From NCBI RefSeq assembly GCF_003050935.1, contig NZ_QAOX01000011.1, forward strand, positions 95,475 through 159,474: DNA of 64,000 nt, written 5' to 3'. The translations under genes were made by a program, and so were the position numbers. The notes beneath the pieces were generated by a model that worked only from the letters and a program-made list of their open reading frames with translations, did no database searches and was not told where the DNA came from. Positions 35,225 to 43,402 of the stretch are shown here, one piece after another. This DNA is from Luteibacter sp. OK325 (GTDB taxonomy: Bacteria; Pseudomonadota; Gammaproteobacteria; Xanthomonadales; Rhodanobacteraceae). Numbering within the stretch: the first letter of the stretch is position 1; each line of letters opens with the position of its first letter.

Positions 35225-36166
35225 ATGTCGCTCTCCGTCGCCGTCCTGATGGACCCGATTCGTTCCATCAAGATCGCCAAGGACTCCACCTTCGCCATGT
35301 TGCTGGAGGCCTCCCGCCGCGGCCACGCCTTGCTCTACATGGAGCAGGGCGATCTGGCGCTGCGCAATGGCGAGGCCTGGGCCCGCCTGCGCCCGCTCAC
35401 CGTGAAGGACGACCCGACGGGCTGGTTCACATTGGGCGAGCCCACCTGGCGCCCTCTGGCCGAGGTCGACATCGTCCTGGCCCGCAAGGACCCGCCGGTC
35501 GATTCCCAGTTCGTCTACGACACCATGGTCCTGGAGCGCGCCCAGCGGGCCGGCTGCAAGGTCGTGAACGACCCGCGCAGCCTGCGCGACTGCAACGAGA
35601 AACTGTTCGCCCTGGATTTCCCCCAGTGCATCGCGCCGACCCTGGTCTCGCGCGACGCCGGCCAGTTGCGCCAGTTCGTCGCCGAGCATGGTGAAGCCGT
35701 GCTCAAACCGCTGGACGGCATGGGCGGGCGCGGCATCTTCCGGGTCAGGCACGGCGACTCCAACCTCAATTCCATGCTGGAAACGCTGCTCGACGGCGCC
35801 CGCCACTTCGCTATCGCGCAGAAGTACATCCCCGAGATCGCCGCTGGCGACAAGCGCATCCTCCTGATCGACGGCGAGCCGGTGCCCTACGCGCTGGCCC
35901 GGATCCCGCAGGGTGACGAGTTCCGCGGCAACCTGGCGGCGGGTGGGCGAGGCGAGGGCATCCCCCTTTCCGACCGCGACCGCTGGATCGCCGCCCAGGT
36001 GGCCCCGGAACTGGTCCGTCGCGGCCTGCGTTTTGTTGGCCTGGACGTCATCGGCGATTACCTGACCGAGATCAACGTCACATCTCCGACGTGCATCCGC
36101 GAACTGGATGCCCAGTTCGGCATTAACATCGCAGGGCTGATGTTCGACGCAATCGAGGCCCGATGA
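35225..36166 (+). CDS. gshB: Glutathione synthetase
   Basis: 313 residues. GshB joins gamma-glutamylcysteine and glycine with ATP. Visible marks: MDPIRSIKIAKDSTFAMLLE at the start, the substrate/ATP-grasp regions VVNDPRSLRDCNEKL and KPLDGMGGRGIFRV (glycine-rich loop), and the metal-binding C-terminal part EINVTSPTCIRELD. The ATG at 35225 gives the standard N-terminus MSLSVAVLMDP; an earlier in-frame ATG is unlikely. The stop overlaps the tonB-like start (ATGA). Confidence 0.96.
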   Translation: MSLSVAVLMDPIRSIKIAKDSTFAMLLEASRRGHALLYMEQGDLALRNGEAWARLRPLTVKDDPTGWFTLGEPTWRPLAEVDIVLARKDPPVDSQFVYDTMVLERAQRAGCKVVNDPRSLRDCNEKLFALDFPQCIAPTLVSRDAGQLRQFVAEHGEAVLKPLDGMGGRGIFRVRHGDSNLNSMLETLLDGARHFAIAQKYIPEIAAGDKRILLIDGEPVPYALARIPQGDEFRGNLAAGGRGEGIPLSDRDRWIAAQVAPELVRRGLRFVGLDVIGDYLTEINVTSPTCIRELDAQFGINIAGLMFDAIEAR

Positions 36167-37023
36167 CGACCCGCACCACCGGTGCCGACCTGTTCGGCGC
36201 GACCTTGCTGTTTTCGCTGCTGCTGCACGGTGTCGTCATCCTTGGCATCACCTTCGACGCGGAGAAGCCCAAACCGAGCGTTCCCACGCTCGACGTCACC
36301 CTCGTGGACGTCGCCAACCAGGAACAGCCGGACAAGGCCGACTTCCTGGCCCAGGCGAGCAATTCGGGCGGTGGCGACCAGGACAAGGCGGCGCGACCGT
36401 CCGAGCCGGTTTCCGGCCCGCTGCCCACGCCCAACCAGGGCGTGACGGCCCAACCCAAGGAAGCACAGGCGCCGGCGCCAACTGAGCGTACGCCCGCCCA
36501 GTTGCTCACCACCTCGGGCGAGACGGGCTTCACCGTCGATTCCACGAAGGAGCAGGCCGAGCAGAAGGAGCGCCCGGTTCCGGTCTCCGACGAGGACGTG
36601 CAGCGCAAGCTGGAAATGGCCAGGCTCTCGGCCGAGGTACGCGAGCAGTCCCAGGCCTACGCCAAGCGCCCGAAGAAGAAATTCATCTCGTCCAACACCC
36701 GCGAGTACGTCTACGCCGCCTATATGACGGGCTGGGTGGGCCGGGTTGAGCGCGTGGGCAACCTCAATTATCCCGACGAAGCCCGGCGCCAGGGCGTCTA
36801 CGGTGAACTGGTGCTCACGGTAGGCCTCAACCGCGATGGCACGATCAAGAGCATGGACGTGATCAAGAGCTCGGGGCACAAGCTGCTCGACGAGGCCGCC
36901 CAGCGCATCGTGCGTCTCGCCGCCCCCTTCCCCTCCCTGCCGACGGACAAGACCCGGGTGGACGAGCTGTACATCACGCGCACCTGGCAGTTCCTGCCGG
37001 GCAACGTGCTGCGGAATTACTGA
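36163..37023 (+). CDS. tonB: TonB-family energy transducer
   Basis: 286 residues. One N-terminal helix (LFGATLLFSLLLHGVVILGI) with the TonB-like S-x3-H pattern (SLLLH), a proline/glutamine-rich periplasmic spacer, a coiled charged stretch (~140-175), and a C-terminal TonB domain (~190-286: NYPDEARRQGVYGELVLTVG ... TWQFLPG). This matches the gshB-linked TonB of Pseudomonas (TonB3 group), linked there to pilus function rather than iron uptake. It overlaps gshB by 4 bp. The usual long Pro-Glu/Pro-Lys repeats of siderophore TonBs are missing. Confidence 0.88.
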   Translation: MTTRTTGADLFGATLLFSLLLHGVVILGITFDAEKPKPSVPTLDVTLVDVANQEQPDKADFLAQASNSGGGDQDKAARPSEPVSGPLPTPNQGVTAQPKEAQAPAPTERTPAQLLTTSGETGFTVDSTKEQAEQKERPVPVSDEDVQRKLEMARLSAEVREQSQAYAKRPKKKFISSNTREYVYAAYMTGWVGRVERVGNLNYPDEARRQGVYGELVLTVGLNRDGTIKSMDVIKSSGHKLLDEAAQRIVRLAAPFPSLPTDKTRVDELYITRTWQFLPGNVLRNY

Positions 37024-37035
37024 GACGCAAGCCCC

Positions 37036-37287
37036 TGTGGGAGCCGGCTACGCCGGCGATTGCAGGAGCCGCTTCAGCGGCATGTGGGAGCCGCTTCAGC
37101 GGCGATGTGGGAGCCGCTTCAGCGGCGATGTGGGAGCCGCTTCAGCGGCGATGTGGGGGCCGATTCATCGGCGATGTGGGAGCCGCTTCAGCGGCGATTC
37201 CGCGGCCGCGGGCCAGTTAACCTCTGGGGAGCCGAGGTCCGGGCTATGCCGCTCCGTTGGCTTTTCGCCGCTGAAGCGGCTCCCACA
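37036..37287. repeat. Array of seven tandem REP-like hairpin repeats plus one inverted copy
   Basis: A ~23-bp unit (TGTGGGAGCCGCTTCAGCGG plus CGA) is repeated head to tail from 37036 to about 37198, with starts at about 37036, 37061, 37083, 37106, 37129, 37152 and 37175. Two units carry different stems (GCCGGC/GCCGGC and GCCGAT/ATCGGC), yet both still pair. An inverted copy (CGCCGCTGAAGCGGCTCCCA) ends near 37287, preceded by the CCGCTCCGTTGGCTTTTCGC block also found at 5541. It fills the space between tonB and the small exported protein gene. Confidence 0.93.
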
Positions 37288-37294
37288 CTTTCCC

Positions 37295-37621
37295 CTACTT
37301 GGGCAAGAGCTGATCAGCCTCGCTCACATAAGCCTTCTCCGCTTTCCGATCCCAAACGCAAAGCTCGCGCCCCGGCCGGTTGTTCATATGCTTCTGCGGG
37401 TAACGTCCCGCCAGGACCAACGCCGTGACCGGTACGCGGTCGTCGTACTGGATCGGGCCGCCGACGGGCTTGACCTCCTTCAGGCCGCTGGCGGCGATGC
37501 AGGCCTTTATCAGCCGCTGGTCATAGTCCTTCCAGGCGGCAGGCGATGAGGCCAGTGCAGCCGACGTGACGAAGCCTCCGGCGAGCACGATAAAAACCTT
37601 TGCAAACATCATCTTCCTCAT
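37295..37621 (-). CDS. Small exported protein of unknown function
   Basis: 108 residues. The start at 37621 has a good ribosome site (AAGGAG, eight bases upstream). A signal peptide (MRKMMFAKVFIVLAGGFVTS, cut likely after ALA) is followed by ~85 residues with two cysteines (AACIA-type and ELCVWDRK) and a conserved-looking C-terminal WDRKAEKAYVSEADQLLPK. No known domain is recognised. It is on the opposite strand to its neighbours and divergent from yqgE. Confidence 0.75.
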   Translation of the reverse strand: MRKMMFAKVFIVLAGGFVTSAALASSPAAWKDYDQRLIKACIAASGLKEVKPVGGPIQYDDRVPVTALVLAGRYPQKHMNNRPGRELCVWDRKAEKAYVSEADQLLPK

Positions 37622-37713
37622 CTGACAGTCTCCTTCGGCATAGACCTGCAAAGTAGCCGTATGGCGCTGAACATTCGCGCACGAGTCATGTTCGTAGCGG
37701 CTACAATGAGGCC

Positions 37714-38280
37714 ATGACGATCGCCAACACCTTCGCGGGGCAATTCCTCATCGCGATGCCCTCCCTCGCCGAACCCCCGTTCGCGCGCGGTGTCGCCTTT
37801 CTCTGCCAGCACGGCGAAGACGGCGCGGTCGGCCTGCTGATCAACCAGATCTCCGAATACCGTCTCGGTGACGTACTCGCGCAGATGAAACTCGACTGCG
37901 AAGATCCCGAAATCGCCGACTACCCGGTCCTCATCGGCGGCCCCGTGCAGCAGGAACGCGGCTTCGTGCTCCACCGCGAGCCGGGCCACTGGGACTCCAG
38001 CTATCGCGTCAATGAAGACTGGTCGGTCACGACCTCACGCGACATCCTCGTCGCCATGGCCAAGGGCGAAGGCCCACGCCGCGCTGTCGTCACGCTTGGT
38101 TACGCAGGCTGGGAAGCCGGCCAGCTCGAGCAGGAAGTGATGGACAACGCCTGGCTGACCACCCGGGCCGACGAACGCATCATCTTCGACACGCCGCTCG
38201 ACGAACGCTGGACCGCCGCCACGCGCAAGCTGGGCGTGACCGATCCCTCCCAGATCGCCGGCTATGCCGGCCACGCCTGA
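37714..38280 (+). CDS. YqgE/AlgH family protein
   Basis: 188 residues, full length for the family. Signature: NTFAGQFLIAMPSLAEPPFA at the start, AVGLLINQ (~40-47), and a GGPVQ(Q)ERGFVLH motif (~72-84). The role is unclear; in Pseudomonas it was named for an effect on alginate. It stands 12 bp before ruvX, the normal yqgE-yqgF order. Confidence 0.93.
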   Translation: MTIANTFAGQFLIAMPSLAEPPFARGVAFLCQHGEDGAVGLLINQISEYRLGDVLAQMKLDCEDPEIADYPVLIGGPVQQERGFVLHREPGHWDSSYRVNEDWSVTTSRDILVAMAKGEGPRRAVVTLGYAGWEAGQLEQEVMDNAWLTTRADERIIFDTPLDERWTAATRKLGVTDPSQIAGYAGHA

Positions 38281-38292
38281 GTCCGGGGCGCG

Positions 38293-38712
38293 ATGAGCTG
38301 TCTGTTCGGGTTCGACGTCGGGACGAAAATCGTCGGTGTCGCCGTCGGTAATCGTCTTACCGGTACCGCACGTGCGCTTGCCGCTGTCCCCGTCCGCGAT
38401 GGCGAGCCGGACTGGCAGGTCATGGATAACCTGCGCCGCGAGTGGCTACCCGCGGAACTCGTGGTCGGCCTGCCACTTGATAACGACGGCAAGGAACAAC
38501 CGATGACGCGCACCGCGCGCCGCTTCGCCGAACGCATCGGTGAACGCTATGGCCTGCCGGTGGCCTTCGCCGACGAACGCATGAGCTCACAGGAAGCCGC
38601 GCGTCGCTTTGCCGCCGCGCGCGCGGCAGGCACGCGAAAGAAGTCCGACGTGAAATCGATCGACGCCGAAGCCGCCGCCGTGATTCTCGAATCGCATCTC
38701 GCCCAGTTCTGA
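38293..38712 (+). CDS. ruvX: Holliday junction resolvase-like protein RuvX (YqgF)
   Basis: 139 residues. RNase H-like fold with FGFDVGTKIVGVAVGN at the start (catalytic Asp8), VVGLPLDNDG (~57-66), the Glu in ADERMSSQEA (~94-103) and a final Asp in IDAEAAAVILESHL. YqgF proteins act in 16S/23S rRNA processing and have been proposed as resolvases. It lies between yqgE and pyrB. Confidence 0.94.
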   Translation: MSCLFGFDVGTKIVGVAVGNRLTGTARALAAVPVRDGEPDWQVMDNLRREWLPAELVVGLPLDNDGKEQPMTRTARRFAERIGERYGLPVAFADERMSSQEAARRFAAARAAGTRKKSDVKSIDAEAAAVILESHLAQF

Positions 38713-38746
38713 AACCGCTTTATTCCACCTTGAGGACGTCGACGTC

Positions 38747-39673
38747 ATGTCACAACGCCTGCGCCACCTGACCACCCTCGAGAACCTGCCGCGCGAAACC
38801 ATCGAGCGTCTGCTCGATCGCGCCAACAGCATGCGCGAGGCGACCGCGCATGGCACGCGCAAGCTCGACCTGCTGGGCGGGCGCACGGTGCTCAACCTGT
38901 TCTTCGAACCCTCCACGCGCACGCGCACCTCGTTCGAGCTGGCCGCGCGTCGCCTGGGCGCCGACGTGATCAACTTCGACATCGGCTTCTCCTCGACGGC
39001 CAAGGGCGAGGAGCTGTTCGACACCCTGCATACGCTCGAAGCGATGCACCTGGACACGATCATCGTCCGGCACAAGGAGTCGGGCACGCCCGAGTTGCTG
39101 GTCAAGCATGCGATGAGCGGCGTGGCCGTGGTCAACGCCGGTGACGGCAATCGCGCGCACCCGACCCAGGGCCTGCTCGACGCACTGACCATCCGCAACC
39201 ATCACCCGGATTTTCGCAAGCTGCGCATCGTGATCTGCGGCGATGTACGCCATTCGCGCGTCGCCCGCTCCGACGTCCACGCATTCACGGCGCTGGGTGC
39301 GAAGGATGTCCGGCTGGTCGGTCCGTCTTCGTTGCTGCCGAACGAAGGCGAACTGGACGGCGTGACTCTGCACGACAATTTCGACGAAGCCATCGAGGGC
39401 GCCCACGCGGTGATCATGCTGCGCCTTCAGAAAGAACGCATGGCCACCACGGACCTACCAGACGAAGCCGCCTATTTCGAGCGTTTCGGCCTGGACACGA
39501 AACGCCTCGCCCGCGCCGCCAAGGGCTGCCTGGTCATGCACCCCGGCCCGATCAACCGCGGCATCGAAATCGCCACGGATGTCGCCGATGGCGCGCAGTC
39601 GCGCATCCTCGAGCAGGTGGGGAACGGGGTGTTCGTGCGGATGGCGGTGCTGGCGGAAGTGATGGGGCGCTGA
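38747..39673 (+). CDS. pyrB: Aspartate carbamoyltransferase, catalytic subunit
   Basis: 308 residues. It makes N-carbamoyl-aspartate in pyrimidine synthesis. The carbamoyl-phosphate motif FFEPSTRTRTSFELAA (~47-62) and HPTQGLLDALT (~134-144) are both intact, and the chain ends with HPGPINRGIEI. No regulatory subunit gene (pyrI) and no dihydroorotase-like gene follow, so partners must be elsewhere. In pseudomonads pyrB also follows yqgF. Confidence 0.96.
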   Translation: MSQRLRHLTTLENLPRETIERLLDRANSMREATAHGTRKLDLLGGRTVLNLFFEPSTRTRTSFELAARRLGADVINFDIGFSSTAKGEELFDTLHTLEAMHLDTIIVRHKESGTPELLVKHAMSGVAVVNAGDGNRAHPTQGLLDALTIRNHHPDFRKLRIVICGDVRHSRVARSDVHAFTALGAKDVRLVGPSSLLPNEGELDGVTLHDNFDEAIEGAHAVIMLRLQKERMATTDLPDEAAYFERFGLDTKRLARAAKGCLVMHPGPINRGIEIATDVADGAQSRILEQVGNGVFVRMAVLAEVMGR

Positions 39674-39740
39674 TCCCGCGTCCGGCCCGCTTCCGGCATA
39701 ATGTCCGCACCAAGGGACAACTCAAACAATGGGATACGAA

Positions 39741-41489
39741 ATGCGACCGACGAAGCGACTCATCGCGCTCGGCGTCGCCAGCGTGCTGCTGGCGGCCTGC
39801 GGCCACAAGGACAAGGACGCCCCGCTGGCCTTCGTGCCGGCCGATACACCGTACGTAGCTGCCAGCCTCGACAAGCTGGACGACGATGCCTATGAGGCCA
39901 TGCTCAACCAGGTCAACACCGAGCTGCCCGGCCAGGTCGCCCAGATGAAGGCCATGGCCCAGGACATGGAAGCCAAGGGCAACGTGGACGGCGCCCACCT
40001 GATGAAGGCGGTGGCTGCCGAATTCGACGGCAAGACCGCCGAAGCGGCGCTGAAGAATCTCGGCCTCGACATCAAGACCGGCTCGGCTATCTACGGCATC
40101 GGCCTCAGCCCGGTCGCGCGCGTTTCGCTCGCCGATCCCGCCGCATGGGAACAATTCGTCGGTCGCCTCGAGACCGCCTATGGCAAGAAGCTGGAGACCG
40201 CCGACGCCGGCGGCCAGGCTTACCGCCATGTGGCCATTTCCGACACCGGCATCCAGCTGGTCATCGCCACCGTGGGCAAGCAGGCCGTGGTCTCGCTGCT
40301 GCCGGCCGACGCCGCACAGCCGGTGATCCGCCAGGCACTTGGCGCCGATCGCCCGGAAAAGAGCCTGCAGGAAGACGGTCGCCTCGCCGACCTGGCCAAG
40401 GACAAGGGTTACAAGGATTACGCTGTCGGCCAGGTGGACCTCACCCGCCTCCTGCCCCTGATCGCCACGGGCAAGGATCCCCTCTTCGCCGCCTTCATCA
40501 AGGCGCAGTCGGCCAAGACCGGCGAGCCCGCCCCGGCGCTGCCACCGAGCTGCCAGACCGAAGCCTCGCGCATTGCAGCGCGCATTCCGTCGATCAGCTT
40601 TGGCTACACCAAGCTCGACCTGCACCACCAGAGCCAGCGCGTCGACATCGCTCTTGCCGACGACATCACCAAGGCCTTCTCGGGCCTGAAGGTGGAGCTG
40701 CCGGGTCTCGGCCAGGACGCCAGCGCGCCGTTCGACGTCAGCCTCGCGCTGCCCGTCGAGCAGATCCGCACGTTCGTCACGGCGCAGTCGGAAGCCGTCG
40801 CCGCGAAGCCGTTCGAATGCCCGGCGTTCGCCAACATGAATGACAGCTTCACCAAGCTCGGCTCGACCATGCAGCAGGCTGCGATCCCGCCGTTCGGCGA
40901 CATCCGCGGCGTGCGCATCGTCATCGATTCGTTCAAGCCGGCCGCTTCCGCCGCGCAGATCCCGCAGGTCACCGGTCGCGTCGTGCTTGCCACGCGCAAT
41001 GCCCCGGGTCTGCTCGCGATGGGCCAGGCCGTGCTCGGCGGTGACTTCAAGCTGGCCGGTGACGGCAAGCCGGCCGCCCTGCCGGCGAACATCGTCGGCA
41101 TGCTCGGCATGCCGGGCTGGGCCGCGATGAACGGTCAGGCTATTGCCATCGGCGTAGGCGAAGGCGAAGACGCCAAGCTCGACGAAGTGCTCATGGCCAG
41201 CACCGGCGACGCCGGTCGCCTGAGCCGCATGCACCTCAACGGCGACATGTACCGCCAGTGGGTGAACGTGATGGCCGAGAAGGCCCAGACCTACGCCAAC
41301 GCGATGACCACCGCTGCGGGCGCCGATGGCGCTCCGGACAGCCAGGCCGATGACACAGCCGCGGCCCTGCGCTCCAAGGCCCAGTTCGACGCGATGAAGG
41401 CGCAAGCCACCCGCGTGGTCCAGGTCACCGGCGAAGCCCACATGGAAGAGAAGGGCCTGGTTATCTCTGGCGCGGTCGAATACAAGTAA
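39741..41489 (+). CDS. Large outer-envelope lipoprotein, function unknown
   Basis: 582 residues. Lipoprotein signal peptide MRPTKRLIALGVASVLLAAC with lipobox LAAC, so the mature protein starts at Cys20. I chose the ATG at 39741 because it starts right at the basic part of the signal; an ATG four codons earlier is possible. The rest is soluble, with no recognised domain, and two cysteines in each of two regions (LPPSCQTE, FECPAF). It appears conserved in related genera from my memory of the family, but I cannot name it. It sits between pyrB and a strong terminator. Confidence 0.8.
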   Translation: MRPTKRLIALGVASVLLAACGHKDKDAPLAFVPADTPYVAASLDKLDDDAYEAMLNQVNTELPGQVAQMKAMAQDMEAKGNVDGAHLMKAVAAEFDGKTAEAALKNLGLDIKTGSAIYGIGLSPVARVSLADPAAWEQFVGRLETAYGKKLETADAGGQAYRHVAISDTGIQLVIATVGKQAVVSLLPADAAQPVIRQALGADRPEKSLQEDGRLADLAKDKGYKDYAVGQVDLTRLLPLIATGKDPLFAAFIKAQSAKTGEPAPALPPSCQTEASRIAARIPSISFGYTKLDLHHQSQRVDIALADDITKAFSGLKVELPGLGQDASAPFDVSLALPVEQIRTFVTAQSEAVAAKPFECPAFANMNDSFTKLGSTMQQAAIPPFGDIRGVRIVIDSFKPAASAAQIPQVTGRVVLATRNAPGLLAMGQAVLGGDFKLAGDGKPAALPANIVGMLGMPGWAAMNGQAIAIGVGEGEDAKLDEVLMASTGDAGRLSRMHLNGDMYRQWVNVMAEKAQTYANAMTTAAGADGAPDSQADDTAAALRSKAQFDAMKAQATRVVQVTGEAHMEEKGLVISGAVEYK

Positions 41490-41512
41490 GCCTTCGCAAC
41501 ATGCGTGACGAA

Positions 41513-41537
41513 AGCGCCCTCCGGGGCGCTTTTTTTT
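41513..41537 (+). terminator. Rho-independent terminator after the lipoprotein gene
   Basis: AGCGCCC-TCCG-GGGCGCT followed by a run of seven or more T; 24 bp past the stop codon. Confidence 0.92.
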
Positions 41538-41672
41538 GGTTCATTGTGATTAACCGGGGCCCGGGCGCCCGGCTCTCAGGCCGGGCATTCTTTCGCACCT
41601 CGCACATCGCTCGCCTTCGGCCTCGCGAGCTCGGCTGCGCCGTCGCCCTCTACACTTGGGCGCTTCGCGGGG

Positions 41673-41814
41673 GAGACCTTGGTGCCCACCCTCGCTGCTC
41701 AGACAGTCCTCCGCGTTCGAGAAGGAAAGACCGCTGACGCGGCCCATGTATCTATCTGGCCTACGGCCGCTCCACTTGTGCGGAACTCGCCTCGAGGGTG
41801 GACACCAAGGTCTC
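41673..41814 (+). mobile_element. MITE-like element, copy A (142 bp, 22-bp terminal inverted repeats)
   Basis: It begins GAGACCTTGGTGCCCACCCT (41673) and ends with the reverse complement, differing at one of 22 positions (41793-41814). The inside has no coding capacity. A second, inverted copy lies at 42014-42156; the inner parts match over most of their length, for example CCTCCGCGTT and GGCCTACGGCCGCTCCACTT. No clear target-site duplication is visible. Small non-coding elements with terminal inverted repeats are normally moved by a transposase elsewhere in the genome. Confidence 0.7.
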
Positions 41815-42013
41815 TCACGACGATACGGTTGAGTGGAAGGAGATCCGTTGCGTGGGCCGTCGTCGGCCCCGGCCGCTCCCGGAACACCGGGACGATGCGG
41901 ACGCGGTTGCTAGCAGCCGGTTGCCCAACACCTTCCTCGCGCCTGTGCCGGCGTGCTGGCCGACGATGCCGCCGCGCGCTTTGGCTCGACCCACGCGAAC
42001 CTCAGGGCTCGGG

Positions 42014-42156
42014 AGAGTCTTCGGTGCCCACCCTCGAGGCGAGTTCCGCACAAGTGGAGCGGCCGTAGGCCAGTGAGAACACGGGCCGCGCAGCGGCCTT
42101 TCCGCTACGAAACGCGGAGGACTGTCTGAGCAGCGAGGGTGGGCGCCGAAGGCTCT
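42014..42156 (-). mobile_element. MITE-like element, copy B (143 bp, inverted)
   Basis: Terminal inverted repeats of 23 bp (42014-42036 and 42134-42156) match at 21 positions. In reverse complement the element lines up with copy A from end to end, with differences mostly in the middle. Together the two copies make a long inverted repeat with a 199-bp spacer, able to form a large cruciform or RNA hairpin. Confidence 0.7.
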
Positions 42157-42248
42157 GCTCCGCTACGTCACCGAAGGCTCTGCGCCGCTACGTCCGCGCC
42201 CGCAGCGGCGTCCCCGGAATTTCGCGATGAAACTTTTTTTGGCTTCAT

Positions 42249-42317
42249 GTAGTAGCCGGCTATGCCGGCGATGGGGTTGACGGAACCTGGCTATCGCCGC
42301 TGAAGCGGCTCCCACAA
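42249..42317. repeat. REP-like hairpin pair, opposed orientation
   Basis: A copy with stem GCCGGC/GCCGGC (TAGCCGGCTATGCCGGCGAT, ~42252-42271) faces an inverted standard copy (CGCCGCTGAAGCGGCTCCCA, ~42295-42314). The arrangement is like other paired copies in the window. Confidence 0.8.
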
Positions 42318-42483
42318 GGGGCCGCACGGGGCTTGTGCGTGTGTTCGGCAATTCCTGAACGAAGCTGTTGTTTGGGCACAAATCGTTCACGGAAGCGCTG
42401 TTTCCATAGGTCCCGGACAGGCAGCCACAGCCCGTGGCGCCGTTCCCCAGTCCCATCATCAGATTCGTAAAAAGGAGTTCACC

Positions 42484-42849
42484 ATGAACCATGCCAACCT
42501 CCGCAAGGCCCTGTTTGCCGCTGCCCTCGTCGCCGGTCTCGGTACGGTCCCGTTCGCCCAGGTGAATGCCCAGGACTCCACCCCGGCCGCCGCGAAGGCT
42601 GACAACCAGACCGTCGCCGGCAAGACCGACGATACCTGGATCACCACCAAGGTGAAGTCGGAATTCGCGACCAAGAAGGCCGTCAAGGGCAGTGATATCT
42701 CGGTGACCACCACCGAGGGCGTTGTCGCCCTGACCGGCACGGTCGCCACGGCGAAGGAAAAGAGCAGTGCCGAGAAGATCGCCAAGGCGGTCAAGGGTGT
42801 GAAGAGCGTCGACGCGAGCGGCCTGACTGTGTCGGCCGCTGCCAAGTAA
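42484..42849 (+). CDS. BON-domain periplasmic protein (OsmY-like)
   Basis: 121 residues. Signal peptide (MNHANLRKALFAAALVAGLG, cut likely after VNAQ) and one BON domain (~50-118: DTWITTKVKSEFATKK ... DISVTTTEGVVALTGTV ... VKGVKSVD). BON proteins bind membranes and are often induced by osmotic stress; OsmY has two such domains, this has one. AGGAG lies seven bases before the ATG. A strong bidirectional terminator follows. Confidence 0.92.
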   Translation: MNHANLRKALFAAALVAGLGTVPFAQVNAQDSTPAAAKADNQTVAGKTDDTWITTKVKSEFATKKAVKGSDISVTTTEGVVALTGTVATAKEKSSAEKIAKAVKGVKSVDASGLTVSAAAK

Positions 42850-42862
42850 ATCTCGTTAGGAC

Positions 42863-42900
42863 CCAACAAAAAGGGAGCCGAAAGGCTCCCTTTTTGTTGG
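42863..42900. terminator. Bidirectional terminator between BON gene and exported-protein gene
   Basis: A perfect 17-bp stem (CCAACAAAAAGGGAGCC / GGCTCCCTTTTTGTTGG) with GAAA loop. T-runs on both strands let it end the BON transcript and the leftward RHS-transglycosylase transcript. Confidence 0.92.
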
Positions 42901-42919
42901 GCAAACAGTCCGGGGTAGA

Positions 42920-43402
42920 TCACGGCGCCTTCCAGTCCCCGATTCGGCGTACTGCGTATCGATCGCCCGACCAGTGGTACTCGGTGCAGCCATGATCCTC
43001 GTCGCACAGCGTGAACACTTCGTCACCCTTCGCATCGAGTGACACCGCGGGCGGGATACGCGAGCCCACTTCAAGGAGCTTCTTCGGCCTCCCGCCATCC
43101 ACGCCGTGCACCATGACCCTCAGGGCACTACCTGATGTCCACAGGCTGAGGAAACGGGGACTTCCGTCCTTCGGAACCATCGCGTAGACCGGCTGAAAAT
43201 CGGTATCTTCGTTGTAGAGGGCAGCGTCCGCACTACATTCGTCGACGCAGCGAATGTCGATCCTGCGATTACCGTTCTTCCCGGTGAGTACGTCGAACTG
43301 ATACACCCCCGTTTCGAGCCCTGTGCGCGCGCGCTCAATCAGATGGCTCTGGCTGCCGGCAAGCGCGGTGCCGCCAAGCAACGTAATTGCCAGGCTAGTC
43401 AT
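42920..43402 (-). CDS. Exported cysteine-containing protein, candidate immunity protein
   Basis: 160 residues. Signal peptide MTSLAITLLGGTALAG, then a soluble part with four cysteines in two pairs (RCVDEC ~50-55 and LCDEDHGC ~133-140), which would form disulphides in the periplasm. The start at 43402 overlaps the stop of the upstream RHS-transglycosylase gene by 8 bp, so they are made together. No domain is recognised. Its placement directly behind a gene with a peptidoglycan-cutting domain, and its export, fit an immunity protein acting in the periplasm; this is inference. Confidence 0.72.
   Translation of the reverse strand: MTSLAITLLGGTALAGSQSHLIERARTGLETGVYQFDVLTGKNGNRRIDIRCVDECSADAALYNEDTDFQPVYAMVPKDGSPRFLSLWTSGSALRVMVHGVDGGRPKKLLEVGSRIPPAVSLDAKGDEVFTLCDEDHGCTEYHWSGDRYAVRRIGDWKAP

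Larger units (their letters stand above)
41538..42483. other. 946-bp non-coding region between lipoprotein and BON-protein genes
   Basis: Several frames are open here on both strands, but they have no ribosome sites and give peptides rich in Arg/Pro/Ser without any domain. The region instead holds two inverted copies of a MITE-like element (listed separately), a pair of REP-like hairpins, and the upstream region of the BON-domain gene. I see no tRNA, rRNA or known RNA motif. Confidence 0.7.

Noticed and set aside
37036..37198. CRISPR array
   Set aside because: The units are head to tail at ~23 bp with no unique spacers, each unit is itself a hairpin, and no cas gene is near.
41679..42076. 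Several overlapping open frames of 78-129 codons in the lipoprotein-BON gap
   Set aside because: They run through the MITE-like copies and their spacer, have no ribosome sites, show no domain, and give Arg/Pro/Ser-rich peptides as expected for chance frames in GC-rich DNA.
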